From the NCBI GenBank assembly GCA_023898785.1, contig CP060239.1:1612001-1676000 (forward strand): 64,000 nt of DNA. Direction: 5' to 3'. The notes beneath the pieces were generated by a model. It worked only from the letters and a program-made list of their open reading frames with translations, ran no database searches and was not told where the DNA came from. The DNA is from Rhodospirillales bacterium. GTDB lineage: Bacteria; Pseudomonadota; Alphaproteobacteria; Micavibrionales; Micavibrionaceae. Each line of letters opens with the position of its first letter. Position 1 is the first letter of the stretch. The position numbers and the translations under genes were made by a program. Of this stretch, positions 8,129 through 15,661 are shown piece by piece.

Positions 8129-9373
8129 TTAGGCTCGTTTTTTCTCGCATTCATCCTCGGCAGTGAGAATGAGAGGGCGCGGGGTTTCCTCAATCGTTTC
8201 AAATTCGGTTAACTCGGCCATGTTGGTACCGGCCTGTAATTCTTTAAATTTACGCGCTGCGGGCAAAACCTGGCGCTCCAGAGAGCCAACAGCGGCATCA
8301 TAGCCTTTCATTGCGCCTTGCAAATTCTTGCCGACTTTTTCGAGATGACCGGTAAAGGTGAGCAGACGTTTATAGAGATCACCGCCGCGCTCGGAAATTT
8401 CAGCGGCGTTTTTGGCCAGCTCAGCCTGACGCCAGCTTACGCCTACAACGCGGATCAAGCTCATCAGCAAAGTGGGGGAAGCAATAATGATATTGGCACC
8501 GGCGGCGTATTCAACCAGAGACGGGTCGGCGCGCAGGGCTAGAGAGTAGATATGTTCGGAAGGGAGAAACAGTACAGTGAAATCAGGACTGTCAACATTT
8601 TCCCAATAGGATTTTTTCCCAAGCTCTTTCACATGCCCCTTTACCTGTTTTGCAAGATTTTGCATCAAGACGCCGTATTCTTCTTCGCTTATTTCTTCGG
8701 AAAGGCGATCTACAAACTGATTAATGGGTGCTTTGGAATCGATGATGATTTTGAAACCATCCTGCATATTTATGACCGCATCAGGTTTTTGTCTGCCGCT
8801 GTCCATAGAGACCTGAGTTTCATAGTGTACGCCTTTGATCAGCCCGGATTTATCGAGCAGGCCTTCGAGAATGTATTCACCCCAGCGCCCTTGCGCTGCC
8901 GGATCGCGCAACGCGCCAACGAGGCGCGCGGTTTCGCGATTCAGCGTACGCATTTCCTCGCGTAAATTGGTATCGGTGGCTTTGACCTGTTCAAGGGCCT
9001 TGGCCATGTCTTCAAGATTTTTATGGACGGGTTTAATCAGCTCAGAAATTGTGTTCTGTCGTTTTTCGAGATCGTGCGCGCCATCGGCCTGGGCGGCTTT
9101 CAGGCGTTCTTGCGCCAGTTGCAGGAACGCTTCATTGCTTTTTTGCAGGGCTTCGGCGGCGGTGGCTTTAAAGCGGTGATCAAGCGCAGCGCCGGCCTGA
9201 TCGAAGGCGATTTCGCGCTCACGGAGCTGGGCTTTCAACTCCGCATTTTGAGTCTGGAGCTTTTGACGAGCCAGCAAAAATGCAATGCTGACAACGAGCG
9301 CCCCCAGTATAAAACCAACGGGGGCGGCAATAAAATATTCAGGGGCGTTTAAAGACTGTATAATATCTTGCAT
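8129..9373 (-). CDS. rmuC: DNA recombination protein RmuC homologue
   Basis: The product has about 414 residues. It has an N-terminal membrane helix (APVGFILGALVVSIAFLLA), then a long coiled coil (roughly residues 40-150), then the RmuC nuclease-like domain with GRWGEYILEGLLDKSGL, VINMQDGFKIIIDSKAP and LFLPSEHIYSLAL. RmuC homologues limit recombination at inverted repeats in enterobacteria and resemble PD-(D/E)XK nucleases; the exact activity is not settled. The start is set at MQDIIQ because the frame upstream of it lacks family similarity. It is divergent from the pilin-like gene, with which its 5' region overlaps closely. The gene looks intact. Confidence 0.9.
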   Translation of the reverse strand: MQDIIQSLNAPEYFIAAPVGFILGALVVSIAFLLARQKLQTQNAELKAQLREREIAFDQAGAALDHRFKATAAEALQKSNEAFLQLAQERLKAAQADGAHDLEKRQNTISELIKPVHKNLEDMAKALEQVKATDTNLREEMRTLNRETARLVGALRDPAAQGRWGEYILEGLLDKSGLIKGVHYETQVSMDSGRQKPDAVINMQDGFKIIIDSKAPINQFVDRLSEEISEEEYGVLMQNLAKQVKGHVKELGKKSYWENVDSPDFTVLFLPSEHIYSLALRADPSLVEYAAGANIIIASPTLLMSLIRVVGVSWRQAELAKNAAEISERGGDLYKRLLTFTGHLEKVGKNLQGAMKGYDAAVGSLERQVLPAARKFKELQAGTNMAELTEFETIEETPRPLILTAEDECEKKRA

Positions 9374-9439
9374 AATGACAAGCGTAGCATTGATTCTGAC
9401 CGGATAAAAGAAATGAAAACAAAAAGAGAACGAATTTTT

Positions 9440-10159
9440 ATGGATAGGATGCATGAGCGTGGTAATGCCTTGATTTATGTGCTGATCGCGATTGCGCTGT
9501 TCGCGGCGCTCAGCTTTACGCTTTCACGGCAAACCGATACATCGGAGGCTGGGACGCTCAGTCAGGAAAAGGCGGAGCTCTACGCAACGCAGTTGATTTC
9601 CTATGCCGCGCAAGCCAGATCGGCCATTGATCAGATGTTGTTTACGGCGGCCAGCGATATTGATCAGTTGGATTTTACGGCCCCAACCGATGCAGGATTT
9701 GACACCGGCACGTTGATTCATAAGGTTTATCACCCGCAAGGGGGTGGATTGCTGCCGGGTAAAATTCCAACCGAAGCCATTACGCAAGTTACCAACGACC
9801 CGGAGCCGGGATGGTATCTGGGACGGTTTAACAATGTTGAGTGGACAGCTTTAGCGCAGGGTAATACCGCAGGTCCTGGTGGAGCGGAAGCGCCGTGGGA
9901 AGAGGTTATTTTGATTGCTTATCAGATAAATGAAACCGTGTGCGGGTTGATTAATAAGAAAATTAACGGCTCTACGGCTATCCCGACAATGACGAGTTCA
10001 ATTCGTAATACGCTGATTGATGATAGCTTGCATGGCGGTACGAATGTCGAACTGACCACGGACGCGCCCGATATTTGCCCGGATTGCGCAAATATCGGCT
10101 CATTGTGTGTGCAAGAGGGTGGCATTTACGGGTTTTATACCCTGCTGGCAGATCAGTAG
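9440..10159 (+). CDS. pilin-like exported protein, unknown function
   Basis: The product has about 239 residues. The N-terminus MDRMHERGNALIYVLIAIALF resembles a type IV prepilin leader: charged residues, Gly, then a long hydrophobic helix. The fifth-position Glu of true pilins is absent. The rest is a soluble extracytoplasmic domain with three Cys near the C-terminus (DICPDCANIGSLC) that could form disulfides. Upstream in-frame starts exist at 9368 and 9413. 9440 is chosen because it puts the leader at the N-terminus. It is convergent with engB, with only one base between stops. No family is recognised beyond the leader, so a pseudopilin-like role is an inference. Confidence 0.6.
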   Translation: MDRMHERGNALIYVLIAIALFAALSFTLSRQTDTSEAGTLSQEKAELYATQLISYAAQARSAIDQMLFTAASDIDQLDFTAPTDAGFDTGTLIHKVYHPQGGGLLPGKIPTEAITQVTNDPEPGWYLGRFNNVEWTALAQGNTAGPGGAEAPWEEVILIAYQINETVCGLINKKINGSTAIPTMTSSIRNTLIDDSLHGGTNVELTTDAPDICPDCANIGSLCVQEGGIYGFYTLLADQ

Positions 10160-10160
10160 C

Positions 10161-10796
10161 CTACGCCGCATAGGCGCTCAGCACGGCGCGGAATTCGGGT
10201 AGGCCTGCGCCTTTATTGGCGCTGGTAGGTAGCACTTGCGGAAAAGCGGCAGCGTGTTTTTTAAGAGTGGCTGTAATTTTTTCTGAAATTCTAGAAAGTT
10301 CCTGCGATTTCACTTTATCGGTTTTTGTCAGAACGATGCGGTATTGAACAGCCGTTTCGTCGAGCATTTCCATCAGCATTATATCGCTGTCTTTGAGGCC
10401 ATGGCGCGCATCAATCAGGATAAAGACGCATTGCAACGTCGGGCGACCACGCAAGTAATCAAAGACAAGCTGTGTCCATGCATCGCGCTGGGTTTTAGAC
10501 ACTTTGGCATAGCCATAGCCAGGCATGTCGACCATATAGAGACGCCCGCCTAGATTAAAGTAGTTGAGTTGCTGGGTGCGGCCCGGTGTATTTGAGGTTT
10601 TCGCCAGTGTTTTACGGCCTGTGAGCGCGTTAACAAGACTGGATTTACCGACATTCGAACGGCCAGCGAAAGCGATTTCCGGCAAAGTAGCAGGCGGAAG
10701 TTGTTTCAACGCTGCAACGCCGAGCATAAAATCGCAAGGGCCCGCAAACAGTTTGCGGGCCTCTTCTAAAGCTTCAGACGAAAATTCTTCTCTCAT
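10161..10796 (-). CDS. engB: ribosome biogenesis GTPase EngB/YsxC
   Basis: The 211-residue TRAFAC-class GTPase is needed for assembly of the 50S subunit. All G motifs are visible: G1 GRSNVGKSS, G2 region TSNTPGRTQ, G3 DMPGYG, G4 TKTDK and G5 TSANKGAG. Length and motif order are normal for the family. Its ATG overlaps the yidC stop (ATGA), which places it last in the rpmH-rnpA-yidD-yidC-engB operon and suggests translational coupling. An 11-bp perfect inverted repeat lies in its early codons (10739-10761). Confidence 0.95.
   Translation of the reverse strand: MREEFSSEALEEARKLFAGPCDFMLGVAALKQLPPATLPEIAFAGRSNVGKSSLVNALTGRKTLAKTSNTPGRTQQLNYFNLGGRLYMVDMPGYGYAKVSKTQRDAWTQLVFDYLRGRPTLQCVFILIDARHGLKDSDIMLMEMLDETAVQYRIVLTKTDKVKSQELSRISEKITATLKKHAAAFPQVLPTSANKGAGLPEFRAVLSAYAA
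10739..10761. repeat. 11-bp perfect inverted repeat inside engB
   Basis: GGCCCGCAAAC and GTTTGCGGGCC flank a single A. On the transcript this would be a very stable hairpin about 12 codons into engB. No T-run follows, so it is not a standard terminator. It may be a chance result of codon choice. Confidence 0.4.
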
Positions 10797-12784
10797 TTCT
10801 TCTTTTTGCTTTTCTTAGGCTTGGGCGGTTTTATCTTTTTAGAGGGATGGTCTTCATCAAACATTCCCGACATATCATATTTGTCTTTTTCATCGTCTAG
10901 ACCCAAAGCTTCCTCAACTTCATCTTCAGCCATTTCGGCCAGAGGGTGCAGCGCCGGACCTTTATCAATGGCTTTATCCATCTCTTTTTCTTCTTCGGTT
11001 TCGCCAAATAGGTGGATGGGTACGCCAAGGGATTTCATAATGATCATCTGCTGGATCACGCCGATGAAGGCGGAAAATGTCCAGTATATCACCAGCCCGG
11101 AAGCAAATCGTGACATGATAAAAGCAAACAGGAAGGGCATATAGTTCGCCATATCACGCTGGAGCGGGTCTTGCGGTGGGGGGTTGAGTTTCTTCTGGAT
11201 GATCATCGCCACCAGCATCAAACACGGCCAGACGCCAATCATCAAGAAGGCGGGCGGATTCCACGGGATGAGTCCGAACAGATTAAATACACTGGTTGGG
11301 TCTGCAGCCGAGAGATCTTGAATCCAGCCAAAAAACGGTGCATGGCGAATTTCAATCGTAACAAAGAATGTCTTATAGAGCGCGAAGAAAATCGGAATTT
11401 GCAGCAAAATCGGCAAGCAGCCTGACATCGGATTAACGCCTTCGCGCTGGTACATCTGGATGAGTTCGGCTTGCATTTTTTGTTTGTCGTCTGGATATTT
11501 TTCACGTAACTCCATCACCAGCGGCGAGACTTTCTTCATTTTGGCAAAAGAGCGGTAAGACGTGTTTGTGAGTGGGAAAACGGCACCGCGAATGAGAATC
11601 GTCATGATAATAATCGCCACGCCCATGTTTCCGATAGTACTGCCTAAAAAATGCAGCAGATAGAAAAACGGTTTGGTCATGAACCAGAACCAGCCAAAAT
11701 CAACGGCCAGATCAAATTGTGGAATCTTAAGATTTGTTTCATAATCCTGGAGCAAAAAGACGCGTTTGGCTCCGACAAATAAGCGGCTTTGGATTTCACC
11801 GCTCTGGCCGGGTTTTAACTCTAATGCCGCGCCAAGATAATCAGCTTGATAGAGCCCTTGGTTGTCGTTGTCTTTTTGATCGCCTGCAAAGCTATAGCTG
11901 TATTTAACATTTTGCCCTTGTGGCGGGATCAGAGCCGTTAGCCAATATTTATCAGTAAAACCAAGCCAGCCCTGCTGGGCTTGAGATGAGAATTTTTGAG
12001 TTTTACGCATATCTTTATAGCTATTGTTGAACAGCTCTTCACCAATAAAACCGACCGGGCCTTCATGTGAAACCCACATGCCCTGAAAATCCGGCGGGAT
12101 GCCTTTTTGTGAAATTAATCCGTAGGGATAAAGCGTAACATTACGCCCGGAATTGTTCGCCACACGCTGCGTTACGGTAAACATAAAATGTTCATCCAAC
12201 TCAAGGCGGCGTTCAAACGTCACGCCTTGGCCGTTATCCCAAACAAGCGTTACTGGGTTGCCCGGTAACAACTGCGCGTTGCCGCGTATGCTCCAGTTTG
12301 TATTTTTGTTTGGTACGGCCACATTCTGGTTGCTGGCTATCCAGCCATATTCAACACTGCGCGGGAAATCTGTCAGGCGGGGGTTGAGGACCGTGACATT
12401 ATCCTTTTTACCCAGCGTCTGAAAATATTCGCTTAAGGCCACATCATCAAGGCGCCCACCGTTTAAATCCAGTGAACCATGCATCTGCGCATTTTTAATT
12501 TTAACCCGGCCACCTTGGGTAACGATTTCCGAACGTGGTTTGACTGGTACGGGTTTGACTTCTTCCAGCGCGGCCGGGCCCAGAGCCTGTTTGATTTCAG
12601 CTTCTATCTGTGTGCGCTGTTTAATCGCTTCGCGCTGAGGCTTGAGTACATAACTGTCGTAGGAAAAATAAAGCACCGCTGCGAGAATAAAAAAGATGAA
12701 CATATTGCGCATGTCGTCAGGATGCATTTGATCCTTGTTCATCGGGTTATTAGGCAGAGTTGGCAGGTGTTTTGGATCGGCCAT
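10793..12784 (-). CDS. yidC: membrane protein insertase YidC (Oxa1 family)
   Basis: The product has about 663 residues. It inserts inner-membrane proteins with or without SecYEG. An N-terminal TM (MFIFFILAAVLYFSYDSYVL) is followed by a large periplasmic beta-domain (about residues 70-380) and then the conserved five-helix core with RSFAKMKKVSPLVMELREKY and the loop MYQREGVNPMSGCLPILLQIP. The tail is unusual: a long acidic region (MAEDEVEEALGLDDEKDKYD), then a strongly basic end (KKIKPPKPKKSKKKK) that may bind the ribosome. The start MADPKHLP is chosen over an extension that would overlap yidD. It is 70 bp after yidD and overlaps engB. Confidence 0.96.
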   Translation of the reverse strand: MADPKHLPTLPNNPMNKDQMHPDDMRNMFIFFILAAVLYFSYDSYVLKPQREAIKQRTQIEAEIKQALGPAALEEVKPVPVKPRSEIVTQGGRVKIKNAQMHGSLDLNGGRLDDVALSEYFQTLGKKDNVTVLNPRLTDFPRSVEYGWIASNQNVAVPNKNTNWSIRGNAQLLPGNPVTLVWDNGQGVTFERRLELDEHFMFTVTQRVANNSGRNVTLYPYGLISQKGIPPDFQGMWVSHEGPVGFIGEELFNNSYKDMRKTQKFSSQAQQGWLGFTDKYWLTALIPPQGQNVKYSYSFAGDQKDNDNQGLYQADYLGAALELKPGQSGEIQSRLFVGAKRVFLLQDYETNLKIPQFDLAVDFGWFWFMTKPFFYLLHFLGSTIGNMGVAIIIMTILIRGAVFPLTNTSYRSFAKMKKVSPLVMELREKYPDDKQKMQAELIQMYQREGVNPMSGCLPILLQIPIFFALYKTFFVTIEIRHAPFFGWIQDLSAADPTSVFNLFGLIPWNPPAFLMIGVWPCLMLVAMIIQKKLNPPPQDPLQRDMANYMPFLFAFIMSRFASGLVIYWTFSAFIGVIQQMIIMKSLGVPIHLFGETEEEKEMDKAIDKGPALHPLAEMAEDEVEEALGLDDEKDKYDMSGMFDEDHPSKKIKPPKPKKSKKKK

Positions 12785-12854
12785 TTGTGTTTGCTTTGCT
12801 TTATGTCGTGTAATTTGGGTTTGGAAGCGTTTATAGCCGATCTGAAAGATGTGA

Positions 12855-13088
12855 TCAATCAGCGTTTTGGGATTTTGGCAGCACGGGGTCGTGAGCCTGT
12901 CCTTTGTAAAACGGGTGGCATTTGAGAATACGACGGGTGGCAAACCACAAACCTTTGAGCGTACCGTGGGTTTCAATGGCCTCATGTGCATAGGCAGAGC
13001 ATGTCGGCTGGAAACGACAATTGCGGCCTAAAAATGGTGAAACGGCAGCGCTATAAACCTTAATCATGGCTTGCAAGATGCGTTTCAT
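12855..13088 (-). CDS. yidD: membrane protein insertion efficiency factor YidD
   Basis: The 77-residue product has the YidD signature: YSAAVSPFLGRNCRFQPTCSAYA and a C-terminal RRILKCHPF. The family is a small membrane-associated protein that aids YidC-dependent insertion. The start MKRILQAMIKVY overlaps the rnpA stop in an ATGA (13085-13088), the usual arrangement in this operon. Confidence 0.95.
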   Translation of the reverse strand: MKRILQAMIKVYSAAVSPFLGRNCRFQPTCSAYAHEAIETHGTLKGLWFATRRILKCHPFYKGQAHDPVLPKSQNAD

Positions 13089-13447
13089 TTGTTTAAGCCC
13101 ATTTTGCGCAGGCACCAGCGCAAATCATCACACAACGCTTCATAAGGGCGTATAAGGGTTTGCGGGCGTCCCACCAGGATATAATCGTGGCCCTCCAATG
13201 CGCCAGAGGAAAGGACATCGGCGGCGGCGGCACGCAGGCGGCGTTTGATACGGTTGCGCCGCACAGCGGATTTATCGACACGTTTGGAAACCGTATAGCC
13301 TATACGTTTTTCGCCCGCTTCATTGGGTGCAGTTTGAAGAATGAGACCGTGGGAAACCCATTTGCGGCCTTTTCCCTGAATTTTCAGGAATTCGGCGCGC
13401 TTTTTAATCTGTGTAAGCGAGGATTGTTGATCTTTAGTTGCATGCAT
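13085..13447 (-). CDS. rnpA: ribonuclease P protein component
   Basis: The 120-residue basic protein is the cofactor of RNase P RNA in tRNA 5' processing. It carries the RNR motif region (RIGYTVSKRVDKSAVRRNRIKRRLR shortened here: SAVRRNRIKRRLR), the defining signature, with an N-terminal KKRAEFLKIQGKGRK segment. Length is normal. It lies between rpmH and yidD in the standard order and overlaps yidD by 4 bp. Confidence 0.95.
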   Translation of the reverse strand: MHATKDQQSSLTQIKKRAEFLKIQGKGRKWVSHGLILQTAPNEAGEKRIGYTVSKRVDKSAVRRNRIKRRLRAAAADVLSSGALEGHDYILVGRPQTLIRPYEALCDDLRWCLRKMGLNK

Positions 13448-13528
13448 GGGTGCGAGTATAGCAAATAACTATAGAAAAAGGCGCAAAACCTTAAAATTTG
13501 CGCCTTCAAACAAAATACAGGCTTAAAA

Positions 13529-13663
13529 CTAAGCTGACAGGCGTTTACGGCCTTTTGCACGGCGGCGGGCCAGAACCTGACGGCCCTGCTTTGTAGCCAT
13601 ACGTGAGCGGAAGCCATGACGGCGTTTGCGAACTAGGTTACTGGGCTGGAATGTACGTTTCAT
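13529..13663 (-). CDS. rpmH: 50S ribosomal protein L34
   Basis: The 44-residue highly basic protein reads MKRTFQPSNLVRKRRHGF, continues with RMATKQGRQVLARRRAKGR and ends KRLSA. This is L34 of the large ribosomal subunit. It is first in the operon and is followed by rnpA after 81 bp. A good sigma70-type promoter lies upstream (13732-13751). Confidence 0.97.
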   Translation of the reverse strand: MKRTFQPSNLVRKRRHGFRSRMATKQGRQVLARRRAKGRKRLSA

Positions 13664-13731
13664 CTTACTTTCGCCCGGTGTCAGGCGCCTCAAATCCATT
13701 GAATTCGTTAAAAGTGTGAGGGTTATACCCT

Positions 13732-13751
13732 TATTTTTGCCCCTGTGTCAA
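13732..13751 (-). promoter_or_regulatory. sigma70-type promoter of the rpmH operon
   Basis: On the minus strand TTGACA (complement of 13746-13751) and TATAAC (complement of 13732-13737) flank an insert only 8 bases long in window coordinates. The intervening bases are 13738-13745. The spacing is therefore shorter than the optimal 16-18 bp, so this should be read as a -35-like hexamer plus a -10-like hexamer close together. The position about 70-90 bp upstream of rpmH suits a promoter of this strongly expressed operon. Which hexamers are used is uncertain. Confidence 0.35.
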
Positions 13752-13852
13752 CGGATTCGGGGGAATTTCTTTACAAGCGGTTCTTTTGTAAGAACTTGGG
13801 CAAATGATTTACAGCTTTGTATTTTTCCTGCTTGTTTTTGTCGCTGTGGGGC

Positions 13853-13993
13853 TTATGGCGCATCGGAAAAGTGCCGGGGTGGCCGCTGCTGGTCTTCCAA
13901 TAGGGCATCGAGTACGCCCCACATAAAGGTGCCGTACGACCCGCCGCCCTGAAGAGCGAGGTTAAGGGTTTTGGTTTGCGTGATTTTTGTCAT
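13853..13993 (-). pseudogene. N-terminal fragment of a patatin-like phospholipase
   Basis: A 46-residue frame starts MTKITQTKTLNLALQGGGSY and continues GTFMWGVLDALLEDQ. The GGGxxG oxyanion segment followed by GVLDxLLED is characteristic of bacterial patatin-like (RssA-type) hydrolases. The protein then ends, well before the catalytic GxSxG serine. I found no continuation in any frame between 13664 and 13853, so this is a truncated relic. Known patatins of this type run to over 300 residues. It might still be translated, but it cannot be an active enzyme. Confidence 0.6.
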
Positions 13994-14024
13994 TTTTTAA
14001 GAGGGCTTACTTACAGTTTAAACC

Positions 14025-14675
14025 CTAGCGGATTGGCAAGTCCCATTCCATACCGAGGCGGAATTCGTGGGTATCAAAATCGACATCATAGCTACCGATT
14101 TCCAAATCCGATACAGCATCGATATAACGGTACCCGGCGGTGAAAGCCAGATCTGTGCTTGGTCGGTATTTGATTCCAGCCGCAGCATTCCAGATAATCC
14201 CGGTATGATCGGATGAGGCATTTACCATTAAGCCGGAGCCATCATTGATTTCACCAGAGTGCCAACCATAACCGAGACCACCGCCAATATAGGGCTGGAT
14301 CGACCAAGGCACATCGAAATCGTAGTACATATTGGCGAACAACAATGTGCTTTTGAGTTCGCCGCCGGAGCTGAATGTACCGGCACCGACGATGTCGGCT
14401 GTCGAAAATTCAGCGTTACGGTAGGATAGCTCCCCTTCAACGCGGAGTTGTTGTGACAAGCGCATCCCAAGAGCGCCAGCAAAAGACATAGTATTGTCTA
14501 TCTCAAAGTCGCCGTTATTGCCGCTGGCGCTTTCGGTAAATTCCTGATCGTTAAATGTATTGAGACCAAGATAGCCCGCGAGATAAAAGCGGCTTGTTTG
14601 TGCCTGTGCGTTGGAAATGCTGCCTAAAAGCAGTGCAATTACGGCGATAGCGAGAGTAAGATGCGTTTTGATCAT
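14025..14675 (-). CDS. outer-membrane beta-barrel protein (OmpA-like porin-family fold)
   Basis: The product has about 216 residues. It has a signal peptide (IAVIALLLGSISNAQAQ) and an eight-strand-type barrel with alternating residues: FYLAGYLGLNTF, YIGGGLGYGW, LAFTAGYRYID and a final EFRLGMEWDLPIR. This matches the beta-barrel domain family of small alphaproteobacterial surface proteins (Omp25/Omp31-like). The start at MIKTH is preferred over a GTG four codons upstream. No function beyond an outer-membrane location can be given. It lies alone, with the patatin relic downstream. Confidence 0.75.
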   Translation of the reverse strand: MIKTHLTLAIAVIALLLGSISNAQAQTSRFYLAGYLGLNTFNDQEFTESASGNNGDFEIDNTMSFAGALGMRLSQQLRVEGELSYRNAEFSTADIVGAGTFSSGGELKSTLLFANMYYDFDVPWSIQPYIGGGLGYGWHSGEINDGSGLMVNASSDHTGIIWNAAAGIKYRPSTDLAFTAGYRYIDAVSDLEIGSYDVDFDTHEFRLGMEWDLPIR

Positions 14676-14755
14676 GATGTTTCTCACAGTGTGGGAATTT
14701 TGAAATAAGAAGAATGGAAAGCACTGCAGCGCAAATGGCTACGCCCTTAAGGATA

Positions 14756-14787
14756 GCAAAAAGCGGACTATAAGGAAACCCGCTTTC
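14756..14787 (-). terminator. rho-independent terminator after the gene at 14817
   Basis: On the minus strand AAAGCGG and CCGCTTT pair around a 13-base loop and are followed by TTTTTG. It stands 30 bp past the stop of the gene at 14817-15437. Confidence 0.6.
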
Positions 14788-14816
14788 ATATCTATGTTTT
14801 GTGAGTTTCTGGTCGT

Positions 14817-15437
14817 TTAAGAAACCGGTGTATCAACTTTTACAGGTAAATCCGCAGCAATCGGATCGTCGTCAAGCATTTCGATCATGCCGGTCGGCTG
14901 TACGGCGAAGTTGGCGATGAACAATGCGTTGGAATAAAACACAACGGCATCGCATAGATAATGGCCCTGCTCATTCATGCCTTCGAAGGTGGCCGGACGG
15001 ATTGTGCCCTCGATAACCGAGCGGGTCGTATCATCCATGTCGGCAGGCATATTCGGGTCGTCCATGGTTTCGGCAACATAGAACGGCCCTTCCTCGCCGC
15101 GCACAAAAAAACAGAAAAAGCGCAAATAATCGAGGACATTTTCTTCTGTGACTTTGATTGGCGCTTTAGCATTCACTTCATGGATTGGCGGAGATGTACC
15201 ATTGAGGCGGAATAAATTGCCCTGATCTGTCAGGTAATAGATGTTCAGCTTGGGATTTGTCCAGTTAGGGTCTTTAACGCGGATGAGGGCTACTTGATCA
15301 TAAAAAGGCAGCATACGCCAGTGAACTTGCGTTGTTTCTGAAGATACGCGGTATTTACCATCAATCTGGTCTATTTGTTCTAAGAATCCAGCGAGTTCAT
15401 CGCCTTGAACCGCGTTCCAGTTGTTATCGTGATACAT
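14817..15437 (-). CDS. conserved-looking cytosolic protein, unknown function
   Basis: The 206-residue product has no signal peptide or TM segment. It contains mixed alpha/beta sequence such as VHWRMLPFYDQVALIRVKD, YYLTDQGNLFRLNG and YLRFFCFFVRGEEGPFYV, with an acidic C-terminus (MIEMLDDDPIAADLP). The length and the absence of low-complexity sequence suggest a real folded protein. I do not recognise the family. It is a single gene between two terminators, so it is probably transcribed alone. Confidence 0.6.
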   Translation of the reverse strand: MYHDNNWNAVQGDELAGFLEQIDQIDGKYRVSSETTQVHWRMLPFYDQVALIRVKDPNWTNPKLNIYYLTDQGNLFRLNGTSPPIHEVNAKAPIKVTEENVLDYLRFFCFFVRGEEGPFYVAETMDDPNMPADMDDTTRSVIEGTIRPATFEGMNEQGHYLCDAVVFYSNALFIANFAVQPTGMIEMLDDDPIAADLPVKVDTPVS

Positions 15438-15610
15438 GGAGAGTTTCTATCCTTACTCGCTTCATAATTAATGCATTATTTGCAAATATTTAGGGCGTGT
15501 GCAAGCCCTTTGTAGCGTCAGTAAATATTTACGCGCTTTATATCTTTCTTACTATTCAGAATTACACAAAACAGGTCAAGTATATTGTCAGAAATATGGA
15601 TTCCTATACA

Positions 15611-15642
15611 AAAAAGCCCCTTTGAAAACGAAGGGGCTTTTA
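15611..15642. terminator. bidirectional rho-independent terminator
   Basis: AAAAAGCCCCTTT and AAGGGGCTTTT form a strong stem, with T-runs on both strands. It lies between the end of the giant tpsA gene (15662, minus) and the upstream region of the gene at 15437, and terminates tpsA. Confidence 0.8.
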
Positions 15643-15661
15643 AATTCTTTAAGCGGAGTTT

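Noticed and set aside
8081..8209. A 42-codon frame starting ATGGACGATAAT before the end of rmuC
   Set aside because: It overlaps the rmuC 3' end on the other strand and has no ribosome-binding site or similarity.
13664..13852. Origin of replication next to rpmH
   Set aside because: There is no dnaA gene and I see no cluster of DnaA boxes.
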